Shown here in pieces: positions 1-10,325 of a stretch of DNA of 64,000 bases. A program made the translations under genes and the position numbers. The stretch is from NCBI RefSeq assembly GCF_021869535.1, contig NW_026262712.1, positions 45,862,884 through 45,926,883 on the forward strand, in the 5' to 3' direction. Each line of letters begins with the position of its first letter. Position 1 is the stretch's first letter. The stretch is from Mytilus californianus (Eukaryota > Mollusca > Bivalvia > Mytilida > Mytilidae). Below the pieces are notes generated by a model, which ran no database searches, was not told the origin of the DNA, and saw only the letters and a program-made list of their open reading frames with translations.

Positions 1-168
1 ATGTTCACAAAGATAATTTACAGAAAACTGAAGTTTTCACTATTCCCTGTTGATATAATTGAAATATATAAGAAAATTTAATCACCCACTTTTTTTCAAC
101 CAAGTAATAAAATTGTAGAACATTATAATAGTTGTCAGTCAGTGTTATAAATTAAGTTTTCATTACAG

Positions 169-400
169 ATTACAGAGAGAAGTGAATGAAATCCGAGATT
201 CTGTCAGGATATTGAAGGAACGTCTAAAGGCATCAGAGCTTAGCTTAGCTCGTTTGATGAAGACAAAGGCTACATTGGAGCATGATATCTCGGTCAAAGA
301 CAACAGTCTCAAAACCGATTCACAATATTGTATGGGCATGCGCAAAGGTTTCCCAATGGATCCCAAAGTTGGACCAGTATTTCAGATGCCCATTTGCTAA
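169..400 (+). CDS. Tektin, C-terminal exon (partial gene)
   Basis: This is the last coding exon of a tektin, a coiled-coil filament protein of ciliary and flagellar microtubule doublets. The acceptor AG is at 167-168. The exon opens with one base completing a split codon, then reads 76 residues beginning LQREVNEIRDS and ends at TAA 398-400. Tektin hallmarks are the helical segment KATLEHDISVKDNSL followed by CMGMRKGFP, the conserved C-terminal block of the family. The nonapeptide signature RPNVELCRD would lie in an earlier exon outside the window. Bases 1-168 are the preceding intron. I cannot assign the tektin paralogue from this exon alone. Confidence 0.87.
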
Positions 401-1680
401 GTAGTTTTACATTAGGCACCAACAAATTGACTTTCACAAGAAGCGCCACTACAAAGATCAAGTTATTTATTTTTTCATAAAAGGACTGAAGCGTTCTTTT
501 AATTTTCGTTTGTTTCAATATTTCGAGATTTCAATGACATTTCCAAGAAAAAATCATCCGTCATAAGGAAGCGGTTTCCAGATTGGTCTTTGGTGTGTGT
601 GATTATTACAGAAAATCATTAATTTGTGGAGAACAGTAAGGGTTTGTCCAATGCTGAAAGCTCAAGAAGATATGTATTGAAATTTGTGATCACATTTTAA
701 CATATTCCATTTCTGCAAATTTAATTTGCATTTCTCATTGCGTCTTTCATCAGTATTTTTTTTCATTTATTTGTTTGTCATATTTTATTTGCTTTTGGAA
801 ATCTATTTTTTTTTATCAAACATAGTGCTTGTATTTTATTAGATAATTATTCGTTTAATAAATGTATCACAAAACTGCCACTAGTTTGCAATGTTTAAAG
901 AACAATTTAGTAGGAGAAGAATCAGTACACTCAATGCCTAAAAAAATAATAAAACTATCACCAAAGGTGCAAAAACTAAAACATAAATAGTGAAACAAAA
1001 TATCAGCAAGCGATATACATTAAAGATTTTCTTGGATTTTTTAAATTTTAATTGAAGAAAGATCAACTACAAGTCTTATATTTAGTATTTATGGTTTTTT
1101 TTTATTCAATTTTTTGTTTTTATTAGCTAACAGTATTATTTTACTTTTGTTTACGTTCTTGGTTTTATTGTACAATATTGTATGTTTATGTTGTTTCAAA
1201 GTTATCAACTTGTTTACATTTAGAACATTGGGTTTGGTCAAGGTCCGTTAATCAAAATGTTCTTTTAGCAAAGTGTGTGCTATAACTATTATATTTATTA
1301 CGCTAACGTTTTAAGACATCTTTGTGATTTGTAGTATTGTGATAGCCATTTCCGGTCTTGGCCACGCCTTGTGTGTGGTCACATGCGACAACTACAACCA
1401 GATCAGTATTAGATTATTAAACAAGGGTTGAATGCTCAATTTCAAAGACGTTACTTTGGTAACCCACTTGCCATCGAATGTACATGTGCTAGTTCAACTG
1501 TGATATAAGTTATGTTGTTACATGTGTACATAGTTTTACATTTATAGAGCACAGTTATGTCATATGCTATGTTGTTTGCACATTAAATTGTATCAAAACA
1601 ATTCGTAGTTATTGTGTTATGTATGCCTTATGTGAGCGTATCAATCAATCGAAAGTGATGGAAACAAAATTTAAGAAATA
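401..1680. other. Tektin 3' UTR and intergenic DNA
   Basis: AT-rich sequence with homopolymer T tracts. I see no ORF with coding character and no repeat I recognise. Confidence 0.5.
857..862 (+). promoter_or_regulatory. Possible polyadenylation signal of the tektin gene
   Basis: AATAAA lies about 460 bp past the tektin stop codon in AT-rich DNA with no other feature. Such hexamers are frequent by chance at this composition, so the assignment is tentative. Confidence 0.3.
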
Positions 1681-1699
1681 CACACTACTAAAGGTTTGA

Positions 1700-1900
1700 T
1701 TTAAAAGAAACAAGACCAGTTGTCTCGCCTGACAGCACAGTTGTTGCCACATATGGGACAGGATCTGCTTATCCTTCACCACCTGGTTTTGGTGGGGTTC
1801 GTGTTGCTCAGTCTTCAGTTTTATATGTTGTGTTTGATATACTGTTGTTTGTCTTTTGGTCTTTTTCGTTTTTTGCATTGCGTTGTCAGTTTATTTCCGA
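1700..1900 (-). repeat. Dispersed repeat family M2, copy in - orientation
   Basis: Read on the - strand, this contains the module running from AAGACTGAGCAACACGAA through a GGATAAGCAGATCCTG-like segment. The same module appears at 5025-5195 (+) and 25840-26160 (-). I recall it as a common Mytilus interspersed repeat, but its class is not evident. Confidence 0.6.
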
Positions 1901-1910
1901 CATGATAGAT

Positions 1911-2360
1911 ATAAGATGTGGTATGAGTGCCAATGAGACAACTCTCCATCCAAGTCAAAATTTATAAAAGTAAACCATTATAGGTCAAAGTACGGTCTTC
2001 AACACGGAGCCTTGGCTCACACCGAACAGCAAGCTATAAAGGGCCCCAAAAATTAGTAGTGTAAAACCATTCAAACGGGAAAACCAACGGTCTAATCTAT
2101 ATAAAAAACGAGAAACGAGAAACACTTATGAACCACATCAACAAACGACAACTACTGAACATCAGATTCCTGACTTAGGACTGGTGCAAATAATTGCAGC
2201 GGGTTTAAACGTTTTAATGGTACTAAACCATCACCCTTATCTGAAACAATAGTGTAACATCACAACATAGAAAGACAATCTATGAAATATCAATTGAAAT
2301 GGCTTAACTCAATCAAAAGACATATTAACACCAGTGAACATACACTGAACAAATACATTT
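1911..2360 (+). repeat. Dispersed repeat family M1, near-full copy
   Basis: Starts with AGATGTGGTATGAGTGCCAA, then contains the GAGACAACTCTCCATCC, ACGGTCTTCAACAC and GGGCCCCAAAA blocks and the CCTGACTTAGGAC tail block. At least a dozen other copies, in both orientations, share these blocks in this window. No ORF or terminal inverted repeat is obvious. Class unknown. Confidence 0.75.
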
Positions 2361-2529
2361 GATCTATGATACAATGTTAATACAAAATAAATAAACTAAG
2401 GGAAGAATAAATAAAGTAACATTTTATACCGCTGTGAAATGTTAAACAATTTCAGAAAAACAATATGCTTGAACAAAAATATCAGCCATTTGCAATTACT
2501 TTAAACACAGGTAAATGAAAATAATTTAT

Positions 2530-3340
2530 TAGTTTGAATGTTCCTTTGGTATATTTCGCCTCTCTTTTGCGCCGACGTCGTCCGCGTCGTTCGTATCACA
2601 CTTTACTTTTTAAATCTTCCACTCCTTGAAAACTGTATGACATAAATAAAAAAAAACTGCACCGATTATTTTACGGGACACGACGTTCTGCGCCTGCTTT
2701 GAAAGTTTTTATCCGAGTTAAATTTTATGGGTCTCTCTTACCAAAAATATGTACTTATATTATTTGGGGCTGCAGACGACGTTACGTCTTCCTTGGAAGA
2801 CTCACCACACATGGGTTTTTTATTAGTTATACCCCTTCTTTCTAAAATGCCATTATGGTGGAATACAGTGATGGGATGTACATTCTGTCTGTCCGTCTGT
2901 CTGTTTGTTCTTTCGTTCGTTCGTCCCACTTTTGTATCCGCAAATGCTCATGAACTATCTGACAGAAGTTTGTGAAACTTTCAGAGAATCTTAAAGACAT
3001 TATGTTTTCTTGAACTTTGATTTATTTCGTCATCTTAATTTTTTTGGGGGTTTACTTTGTGATGGCAAGCACACAAATTTACAAAATTTCGGGGGTACTC
3101 ATTTTGTGTATCCGCGACTCCTCCTAAATACCTTATTACAAATTCTTCAAACTTTCTCACAATCGTGAAGTTCTATATACTAGTAATGGTATTGTACATC
3201 TCTAATGTTTTTTTATCAGAACCATTTTAGGGGTTCCTTTACCAAAGCATGGACTTTCCTATTGCTTTATATAAAATCTGGAACTACTCCTTTTAAACTC
3301 TTAAATAAGATTTATTGAAAATTTATTACAATCTAACTAA
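2530..3340. repeat. Probable dispersed repeat with (GTCTGTCC)n-like core
   Basis: It has a GTCTGTCCGTCTGTCTGTTT core at about 2885-2925, flanked by diverged internal repetitions of a TTTGTATCCGC/GAACT motif. The layout resembles the GTCCGTTCGTCC-containing repeat at 49594. Family assignment is tentative. Confidence 0.4.
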
Positions 3341-3859
3341 ATTATGCTACTGTGCATCTCCGATTTTTGTTATTATAATCATTTCCGCTGTTCCCTTCAT
3401 GTGCAAACTACATCTTTTCCCCCGTTCTTCTCCTGAACGCCTAATCAGTAATTGATCAAATTTCCCACCATGCCATTCCTCTAATATATACGAGTGTATG
3501 TTGGTTTTTTTGTCACAAACATATTTAATTTGTTTATATGACAATAAAGATTATTATCTAATGTTGTCTTTTTTATCTCAATACACTAGTATTTTGTGTT
3601 TCCCTTACCAGTGCATGAACTTAGCAACTTTTGTGAGCTTTGCTCTCAGTACCTCTCGTTTAAATTGTGCTTTCAGTACCTTTTATTATCTCTTGGGTCG
3701 GAACTTTGTCTTTTGTCGTTTTAATTTTTGTACTTGTTTGAAATATGACAAGTCTGGTCCCTTTTCAACTCATTTTAACACTTTTTTATCTATTTATGCA
3801 CTGTCACATCCCTGTCCCAGATTAATGGTGGGGTGCTGATAAAACAAGTTTAACTCGTC

Positions 3860-3975
3860 ACATTAATTATGTGCCTGTCACAAGCCAGAATCATGCAATT
3901 CAGTGGTTTTCGCCGTCTGCCATAATTGTTTTTCGATTAACATTATTGGCTTGAACCAGGTCATTGGTTTTCTCT
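3860..3975 (-). repeat. M1 repeat fragment
   Basis: Shows the degraded tail block of M1 in - orientation: TGCCTGTCACAAGCCAG, then ATTCAGTGGTTTTCG. Confidence 0.45.
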
Positions 3976-4099
3976 TCTGTATTGGTTTTCCCCCCAACAT
4001 TTTGTTGTCCCAGTGTATATTATACAAAATGTTTTTTAATTTTATTTTGCTTATTTTTGAAGTCAGTACGTTGTACAATTTTAGATCTTCAAATTTGCG

Positions 4100-4275
4100 T
4101 TAGCAAATTTTTGTTCTTCCCTCAACGGGATTCGAACCCTTGATTCTGTGACATCGTCAACAATGACTGCACCATCCGTGTCAAGCGCCCTATACCACTT
4201 GACCACCTCGGCTAAATAAAATATACCTTTCGCTGTTCGAGTAATGCCTTTCCTCGTCGGCTTTATCTAGAGTTG
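4100..4275 (-). mobile_element. tRNA-headed SINE-like repeat
   Basis: On the - strand there is an A-box-like GGTCAAGTGGTATAGGGCG and a B-box GGGTTCGAATCCC, spaced as in a class II (Leu/Ser-like) tRNA with a long variable region. A non-tRNA body with GTAACACAGTACATGAT follows. The putative acceptor ends do not pair, so this is not a functional tRNA. A second copy lies at 34895-35130 with the same body, which supports a SINE or tRNA-like transposon head. Confidence 0.6.
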
Positions 4276-4764
4276 TAACACAGTACATGATGTACATGTA
4301 TAGTGGCAAGTAGATGGTGTACCTTTCAGATCAGCTATTTTTGTCTGACAACATAGTGTCCAGATTATAGGACCCTGTTCATTTATCAATAACAGATAAA
4401 CACTATTTGTATAGTTTTGAAAAAGCTGACTCTTTTTGTTTTTTCCGGTAAATTTATTATGGCTTTTATCACACAACATTGACTTGCGGAAATGCATGCA
4501 GAACATCATATTATTGGTTCAGTGAAAACAGAATAACAAACATTTTTGATTTCTTTGCCAGATTTATCTTATTGATATTACTCAATAGCTTTGTTCTTCG
4601 ATTAACAGTTGTGGAGTGATCGTCTGTTTGAAAAGAATTCCGCTCAAACCGGTGCAAAGATCCGTCTTAAACTTGCAGTGAGGTGATAGTTTTTGTTCCA
4701 TGTTGAAGGCTTCACTGTGACTTTAAGATGAAGAACAGCAACAAAAATGCTGTTCCTTTGCTTT

Positions 4765-4863
4765 TAGTCCGAGATTACTCTGACGTCCAGCGGCTGTTTT
4801 GCCAGACAAGCTGGGGCCGTGTCTGGCAAAACAGCCGTTGGACGTCAGAGTAATCTCGGACTA
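4765..4863. repeat. Near-perfect inverted repeat, 43-bp arms
   Basis: Arms 4765-4807 and 4821-4863 are reverse complements with one mismatch around a 13-bp GC-rich loop. The arms begin TAGTCCGAGATTACTCTGAC. The compact hairpin suggests a foldback or MITE-type element; no target duplication is clear. Confidence 0.85.
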
Positions 4864-5024
4864 CTTTGCTTTTAGTGTTTTTTTGCTGTATATGTGCTGA
4901 TTTTGTGTCACGGATGGATACCCATATCCTTTTTTTCTATTTTAACAGAAGAGGCCATAATGATGATTTTCATTATTTTGAAGGACAGACGGGAGATACC
5001 AAAGTAATATTCAAACTCATAAGT

Positions 5025-5195
5025 CGATGGCAAACTGACAACACCATGGCAAAAAAGAAAAACGACCAAAGCGCAACATATAAAACTTAAGACTGAGCAA
5101 CACGAACCCTACAAAAAAATCGGAGGTTATCTCGTGTGCTCCAGAAGGGTAAGCAGATCTTGCTCCACATATGGCACCTGTCGTGTTGCTCATGC
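5025..5195 (+). repeat. Dispersed repeat M2, + copy
   Basis: Contains GGCAAACTGACAACACCATG, AAGACTGAGCAACACGAA, GGGTAAGCAGATCTTGCTCC and a terminal CGTGTTGCTCATG. It is the clearest M2 copy in the window. Confidence 0.65.
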
Positions 5196-6130
5196 AAGTA
5201 CAAAAAAGTAAATTAGCCTTTTGTTTTTAATAAAGTTGTACGTGTCCAATGGCAGACACTGTTCCATTGTTGCATCCATTTTGGATATCGGATGCAATTA
5301 ATAGATAAAATATAAAAGCAATTTCAAAACCATTTCTGCTAAAATTAACGTAAAATTCTAAACGAGAATCATGGTACATTTGCCTTAATGCGAGTTTTAT
5401 TTGGAGATAAAAAGATAGCGCTATTATAGATTTTTATTTTCCCCCATATAAACCACAGTTACCAAAAAAGATTTTGTGACGTCATTAAATCTAATATACC
5501 TACAAAAGGAGCACAGTGAATCTTTTTCTGCGGCCACAGTACAAGTTTTTAATTCTGATATTATTAATTGAATATATTGTCAAGCAGCACTAGTCAGATG
5601 AGCATGTACATATACATATAATCTGTAAATTCGCTATTTCTTATCTTCTAAAAACAATTATTGCAGAATTCTGTACAATTTATCCTTAGTCAGGACGGAT
5701 CTGTCAATGTTTAGATCTCCTGGCCGTTATTGTCCACTTCTTCCTCTTGCCGCTAAATAAGGTCTGCAATAGACATCAATGAGGATTTTTTATATATTGT
5801 ATGATTACAATAAATCTTAATTATATGGTCAGTACGAGGAATATATTTACCTTTCTTGCATATTCCGAATTAAAAATCGAACAGTATTTGTTGCCTAATA
5901 AATTCTATCATTGGTATACACAATTAAAATATTATCTTGAGTAAAATTCTGAGGGGTCACACCTATTTTGATATGAAATATATCAATGGAAACAATGCTG
6001 TCCTTCCTATTTCGGAAGTTCACTCTCAGCTTACTGAACAAAGAGATCAATCAGGTAGATTCTACCCCAGGTGCTAGATATTCCTATCACACGTAAGCAT
6101 AGTCATTGTAGAGCAGACGATATAGAAATC
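5196..6130. other. Unassigned AT-rich intergenic DNA
   Basis: No coding signal or recognisable repeat. Confidence 0.4.
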
Positions 6131-6275
6131 TGGAGATGTGGTATGCTTGCCAATGAGACAACTATCCAAAAGAATTCAAATTAAGTGGATGTTAGCAATT
6201 ATAGGCAATTGTACGACCTTCAACAATGAGAAAAACCCAAACCATATAGTTGACATTAAAGCTCTTAGAAATCGT
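6131..6275 (+). repeat. M1 repeat, 5' part
   Basis: GGAGATGTGGTATGCTTGCC, then CCTTCAACAATGAGAAAAAC. It is truncated after about 145 bp. Confidence 0.7.
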
Positions 6276-6984
6276 TAATTTAAATCACCCTGTATCATAA
6301 CTATTCCTAATTGAAATTTGTATCTTGAAAGACAAATGATACCAAAAAAAAAAGTGTAACCATTTTAAATATATTAATGCATCTATATAACATAAAATTA
6401 TTGTCTGATTATTTTTCAATGCGAATAATTTTTAGGGCATACCGATAGTATTAGTTACGTAGTGTGTTAGTGACCTACAACGATATATACAGGGTCAGTA
6501 AATTCCATATGGGACGAGATCGAGCGTAAGATAATTGCTTATATCTTCGTCATTTGAACTCTGGTGGAAAGTTGTATCATTGGAATGCAATCATTCTACA
6601 TCTCCTTTTTTTATATGACTTAAAGATGTACTCAGGTCAGATTTATGCATTTCTGTCAAATGTTCGGACTCCTTGGGTTTTTTTCTATGATACAAGGTAA
6701 ACTATTTTGCCCCATATCACCCACTTTTCTTTTCATAGAAGACTAGAACTGCTAATAAAAAGGTCATTACCAATTTAAGCAGATTCTAGATTATTTTTCT
6801 TACAATTTGAGACCCAAATAATGCCAATGCTAAATATAAGGTAAAAGTCCGAGTCAGCCTTTTCCCCGTCATTTATTGAAAATCAAATATCTCAAAAAAG
6901 GAGTTCCATAACCTATCAATATCTTTAGCTCATTTTGTTCCTTAACTAATGCTCTTCTGACTTACACTTTAATTTTGAATTCTA

Positions 6985-7095
6985 CCTAACTACATCCTTA
7001 ATGAAATAAACACTTGATAAATTTCGTGCATCCGAAGCCTTATCTACATTTACCTTCATCAGTATCACTCAACAATTTGAAAGCCAAGGACGCCT
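6985..7095 (-). repeat. Dispersed repeat with hammerhead-like core, - copy
   Basis: The - strand reads CTGATGA at 7062-7056, then AGGTAAAT, then a degraded stem II/GAAA region and GGCTTCGGATGCACGAA. The layout matches 12337-12380. It fits the order of a type I hammerhead (CTGATGA, stem II, GAAA, stem III, UUC), but the GAAA is altered to GATA, so it is presumably inactive. Confidence 0.5.
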
Positions 7096-7320
7096 AAATA
7101 CACTGCAACATTAAGAGATATTTGACCAAAAAAGGACCTAAACCAAATTAAGTTTGGACGTCACCTTATAAATCCTAATTTCTAGATTTTAGAGATGATT
7201 TTTAAAAATAATTCTTGTTCTTGACCTCATTGAAACAAAATCTACCAGGAAGAGGACACCAAGTAAACAAAACATAAATGTATGTTTTTAGCGATTATGA
7301 TGTGTTAAACATATTTGAAG

Positions 7321-7503
7321 GTCTGGATGGGAGGTCCTTCATTTCTATATTCTTTCATTTTTAGGTCATTATTCTCTATTCCTTACATTTTAGAATCCCA
7401 CTTATCATTCTCTGTTCTTTTTTTTGTCTATTATTCCCTATTCCTTTTTGCCCATTTTCTGTATCATTTGCCCATTATACTATTCTGTAAACCCCATCCA
7501 GAC
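7321..7503. mobile_element. Short TIR element (MITE-like), 183 bp
   Basis: It begins GTCTGGATGGG and ends CCCATCCAGAC, giving 11-bp perfect terminal inverted repeats around a T-rich core with no coding content. No convincing target-site duplication is seen. Confidence 0.65.
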
Positions 7504-8297
7504 ATTCATGTTTCATCGCATCTTCGCTAGCCAAGGATTACGATCCAGTCCCCTCCTCTCCACCCTTGGCGGATTAAGATAAAATTTTGGATTCACTATG
7601 TAATGATTTTCATTGGTCGCAGTTGTAACTGCCTGCATCCAATCAAAAATAGCCGTTATATTTAAGATGACAATGTAAATAAACAATTGCCACGTGCAGA
7701 TTGTTCAACAAGTCTTTACCCCCAAAACATCAGACGAAGTTTAATGACAATCTTGCGGTTCTCAATCAATTAATTGAAGTTTCTGGGTATGTTGAAATGC
7801 CAATGTTTATTTTCTTCCGGCTTCACGAAATTTGTAAACACTATAGACACAGCCGTTTTTTCACCTCCCAACTGAAGATAGTTCAAGTTTAAGAACAGAT
7901 TTTCTGCAGAAAATGTGTTTAACGTTTCTTTCTATTAAATACAGTAATTATAAAATATTTGAATTATGATGTGTTTTTTAACAGGCTTTTTGGTTACGAT
8001 CTACATGTTATCATTGAGACTTTCTAAAGTGTCTATATATGTTATGATTCTGGTAAAAAACATATCATTGGTTGCTTTAATTTCGGAACAGATAAAAGCC
8101 GGTATAATGGCCGTTTTACTTGTTACAAGTTTGCATTTCAGGCAAAATCGTCAGAAAACACGGAAACTAAAGAACCGACGGACACTTGGGATTTCAACGA
8201 TGGAGCTGCTACTTCTATTATTTTGTTCATCTTCCGGATCAGCTATTCTAAATATGAAATTGAAAAGAACAACAAATATCTACTATCATTTCTATAT
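7504..8297. other. Region downstream of the repeat-protein locus
   Basis: Holds several open frames with no recognisable domains. It probably includes the 3' untranslated region of the - strand repeat-protein locus that ends at 8298. Confidence 0.35.
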
Positions 8298-10178
8298 TCA
8301 AGTACCAACCTTAATTCCTCGTTTATCGTCCTCGGATGGTGAGTCTACAATGCCTCTAGTCTCTTCATCAAGATATTCACTCAGCTTTTTAGCAAGTTTT
8401 CTTTCCTCGGGTGCAGAGCCACTACTTCTAGTCTCTTCATCAAGATATTCACTCACCAGTTTATCAAGTGTTCTTTCCTCGGGCGCAGAGCCACTACTTC
8501 TAGTCTCTTAATCAAGATATTCACTCAGCTGTTTATCAAAGTTTCTTTCCTCGGGTGCAGAACCACTACTTCTAGTCTCTTCATCAAGATATTCGCTCAG
8601 CTTTTTATCAAGTTTTCTTTCCTCGGGTGCAGAGCCACTACTTCTAGTCTCTTCATCAAGATAATCACTCAGCTGTTTATCAAAGTTTCTTTCCTCGGGT
8701 GCAGAGCCACTACTTCTAGTCTTTTCATCAAGATATGCACTCACCAGTTTATCAAGTTTTCTTTCCTCGGGCGCAGAGCCACTACTTCTAGTCTCTTCAT
8801 CAAGATATTCGCTCAGCTTTTTATCAAGTTTTCTTTCCTCGGGTGCAGACCCACTACTTCTAGTCTCTTCATCAAGATATTCACTCAGCTGTTTATCAAA
8901 GTGTCTTTCCTCGGGTGCAGAGCCACTACTTCTAGTCTCTGCATCAAGATATTCACTCACCAGTTTATCAAGTTTTCTTTCCTCGGGCGCAGAGCCACTA
9001 CTTCTAGTCTCTTCATCAAGATATTCACTCAGCTGTTTATCAAAGCGTCTTTCCTCGGGTGCAGAACCACTACTTCTAGTCTCTTCATCAAGATATTCGC
9101 TCAGCTTTTTAGCAGGTTTTCTTTCCTCGGGTGCAGAGCCACTACTTCTTGTCTCTTCATCAAGATATTCACTCAGCTGTTTATCAAAGTTTCTTTCCTC
9201 GGGTGCAGAGCCACTACTTCTAGTCTCTTCATCAAGATATTCACTCACCAGTTTATCAAGTTTTCTTTCCTCGGGCGCAGAGCCATTACTTCTAGTCTCT
9301 TCATCAAGATATTCGCTCAGCTTTTTATCAAGTTTTCTTTCCTCGGGTGCAGAGCCACTACTCCTAGTCTCTTCATCAAGATATTCACTCAGCTGTTTAT
9401 CAAAGCTTCTTTCCTCGGGTGCAGAGCCACTACTTCTAGTCTCTTCATCAAGATATTCACTCAGCTGTTTATCAAAGTTTCTTTCCTCGGGTGCAGAGCC
9501 ACTACTTCTAGTCTCTTCATCAAGATATTCACTCACCAGTTTATCAAGTTTTCTTTCCTCGGGTGCAGAGCCACTACTTCTAGTCTCTTCATCAAGATAT
9601 TCGCTCAGCTTTTTATCAAGTTTTCTTTCCTCGGGTGCAGGACCACTACTTCTAGTCCCTTCATCAAGATATTCGCTCAGCTTTTTAGCAAGTTTTTTTT
9701 CCTCGGGTGCAGAGCCACTACTTCTAGCCTCTTCATCAAGATATTCACTCAGCTGTTTATCAAAGTGTCTTTCCTCGGGTGCAGAGCCACTACTTCTAGT
9801 CTCTTCATCAAGATATTCGCTCAGCTTTTTAGCAATTTATCTTTCCTCGGGTGCAGAGCCACTACTTCTAGTCTCTTCATCAAGATATTCACTCAGCTGT
9901 TTATCAAAGTTTCTTTCCTCGGGTGCAGAGCCACTACTTCTAGTCTCTTCATCAAGATATTCACTCAGCTTTTTATCAAGTTTTCTTTCCTCTGGTGCAG
10001 AGCCACTACTTCTAGTCTCTTCATCAAGATATTCACTCAGCTGAATTTGTTCTTTCTGTGCGTAATGTAGTAAGCGACGATATTTATTGTAGATTCTTCT
10101 ACTTAATTTGACATCTTTTTCTCTAGCATAAACTCCAGACAGTGTAAAACACATCATCAACATCCAAATAAGCTTCAT
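8298..10178 (-). pseudogene. Secreted 24-residue tandem-repeat protein, interrupted by two stops
   Basis: I do not recognise this family. The frame opens at ATG 10178, just after an acceptor-like CTATATAATTTCAG on the - strand. It begins with an 18-residue signal peptide, MKLIWMLMMCFTLSGVYA, and a basic stretch of 28 residues. From residue 47 there are 24 repeats of 24 residues with core LSEYLDEETRSSGSAPEER and linkers of three types: KL(D/A)KK, (K/T)LDKLV and (N/H/R/S)FDKQ. It ends after a divergent tail ...DDKRGIKVGT at TGA 8298-8300, 626 residues if the stops were sense. In-frame TAA codons occur at 9837-9839 (codon 114) and 8508-8510 (codon 557). There is no frameshift: every unit is exactly 72 bp. 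An intact product from the first ATG would be 113 residues with under three repeats. The repeat is acidic with basic linkers, and the product is probably extracellular. Confidence 0.75.
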
Positions 10179-10228
10179 TATTATGGCCTGAAATTATATA
10201 GGTAAAAACAGTGTTATATATAAAAATA

Positions 10229-10322
10229 AGGAGATGTGGTATGATTGTCAATGAGACAACAATCCCCCAAAGTTCAAATGAAGTGGATGTAAGCAATTTT
10301 AAAGGCAACCGTACGGCGTTCA
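10229..10322 (+). repeat. M1 repeat, 5' part
   Basis: GGAGATGTGGTATGATTGTC, GAGACAACAATCCCCCAAAG and CAACCGTACGGCGTTCA blocks. It is truncated next to a - oriented copy. Confidence 0.7.
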
Positions 10323-10325
10323 TCC

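Noticed and set aside
4100-4215. Functional tRNA gene on the - strand
   Set aside because: A and B boxes are present, but the acceptor ends do not pair and the copy is joined to a repeat body shared with 34895.
7701-7892. 63-residue + strand frame with LPPKHQTKF and EMPMFIFFRLHEI
   Set aside because: Looks mildly coding-like, but no acceptor/donor pair, partner exon or family is recognisable.
7966-8511. 181-residue + strand open frame
   Set aside because: Its C-terminal third is antisense repeat and the rest has no domain or coding character.
8901-10070. 389-residue + strand open frame
   Set aside because: It is the antisense shadow of the 72-bp repeat. The - strand frame has a signal peptide, a plausible upstream acceptor and a non-repeat tail.
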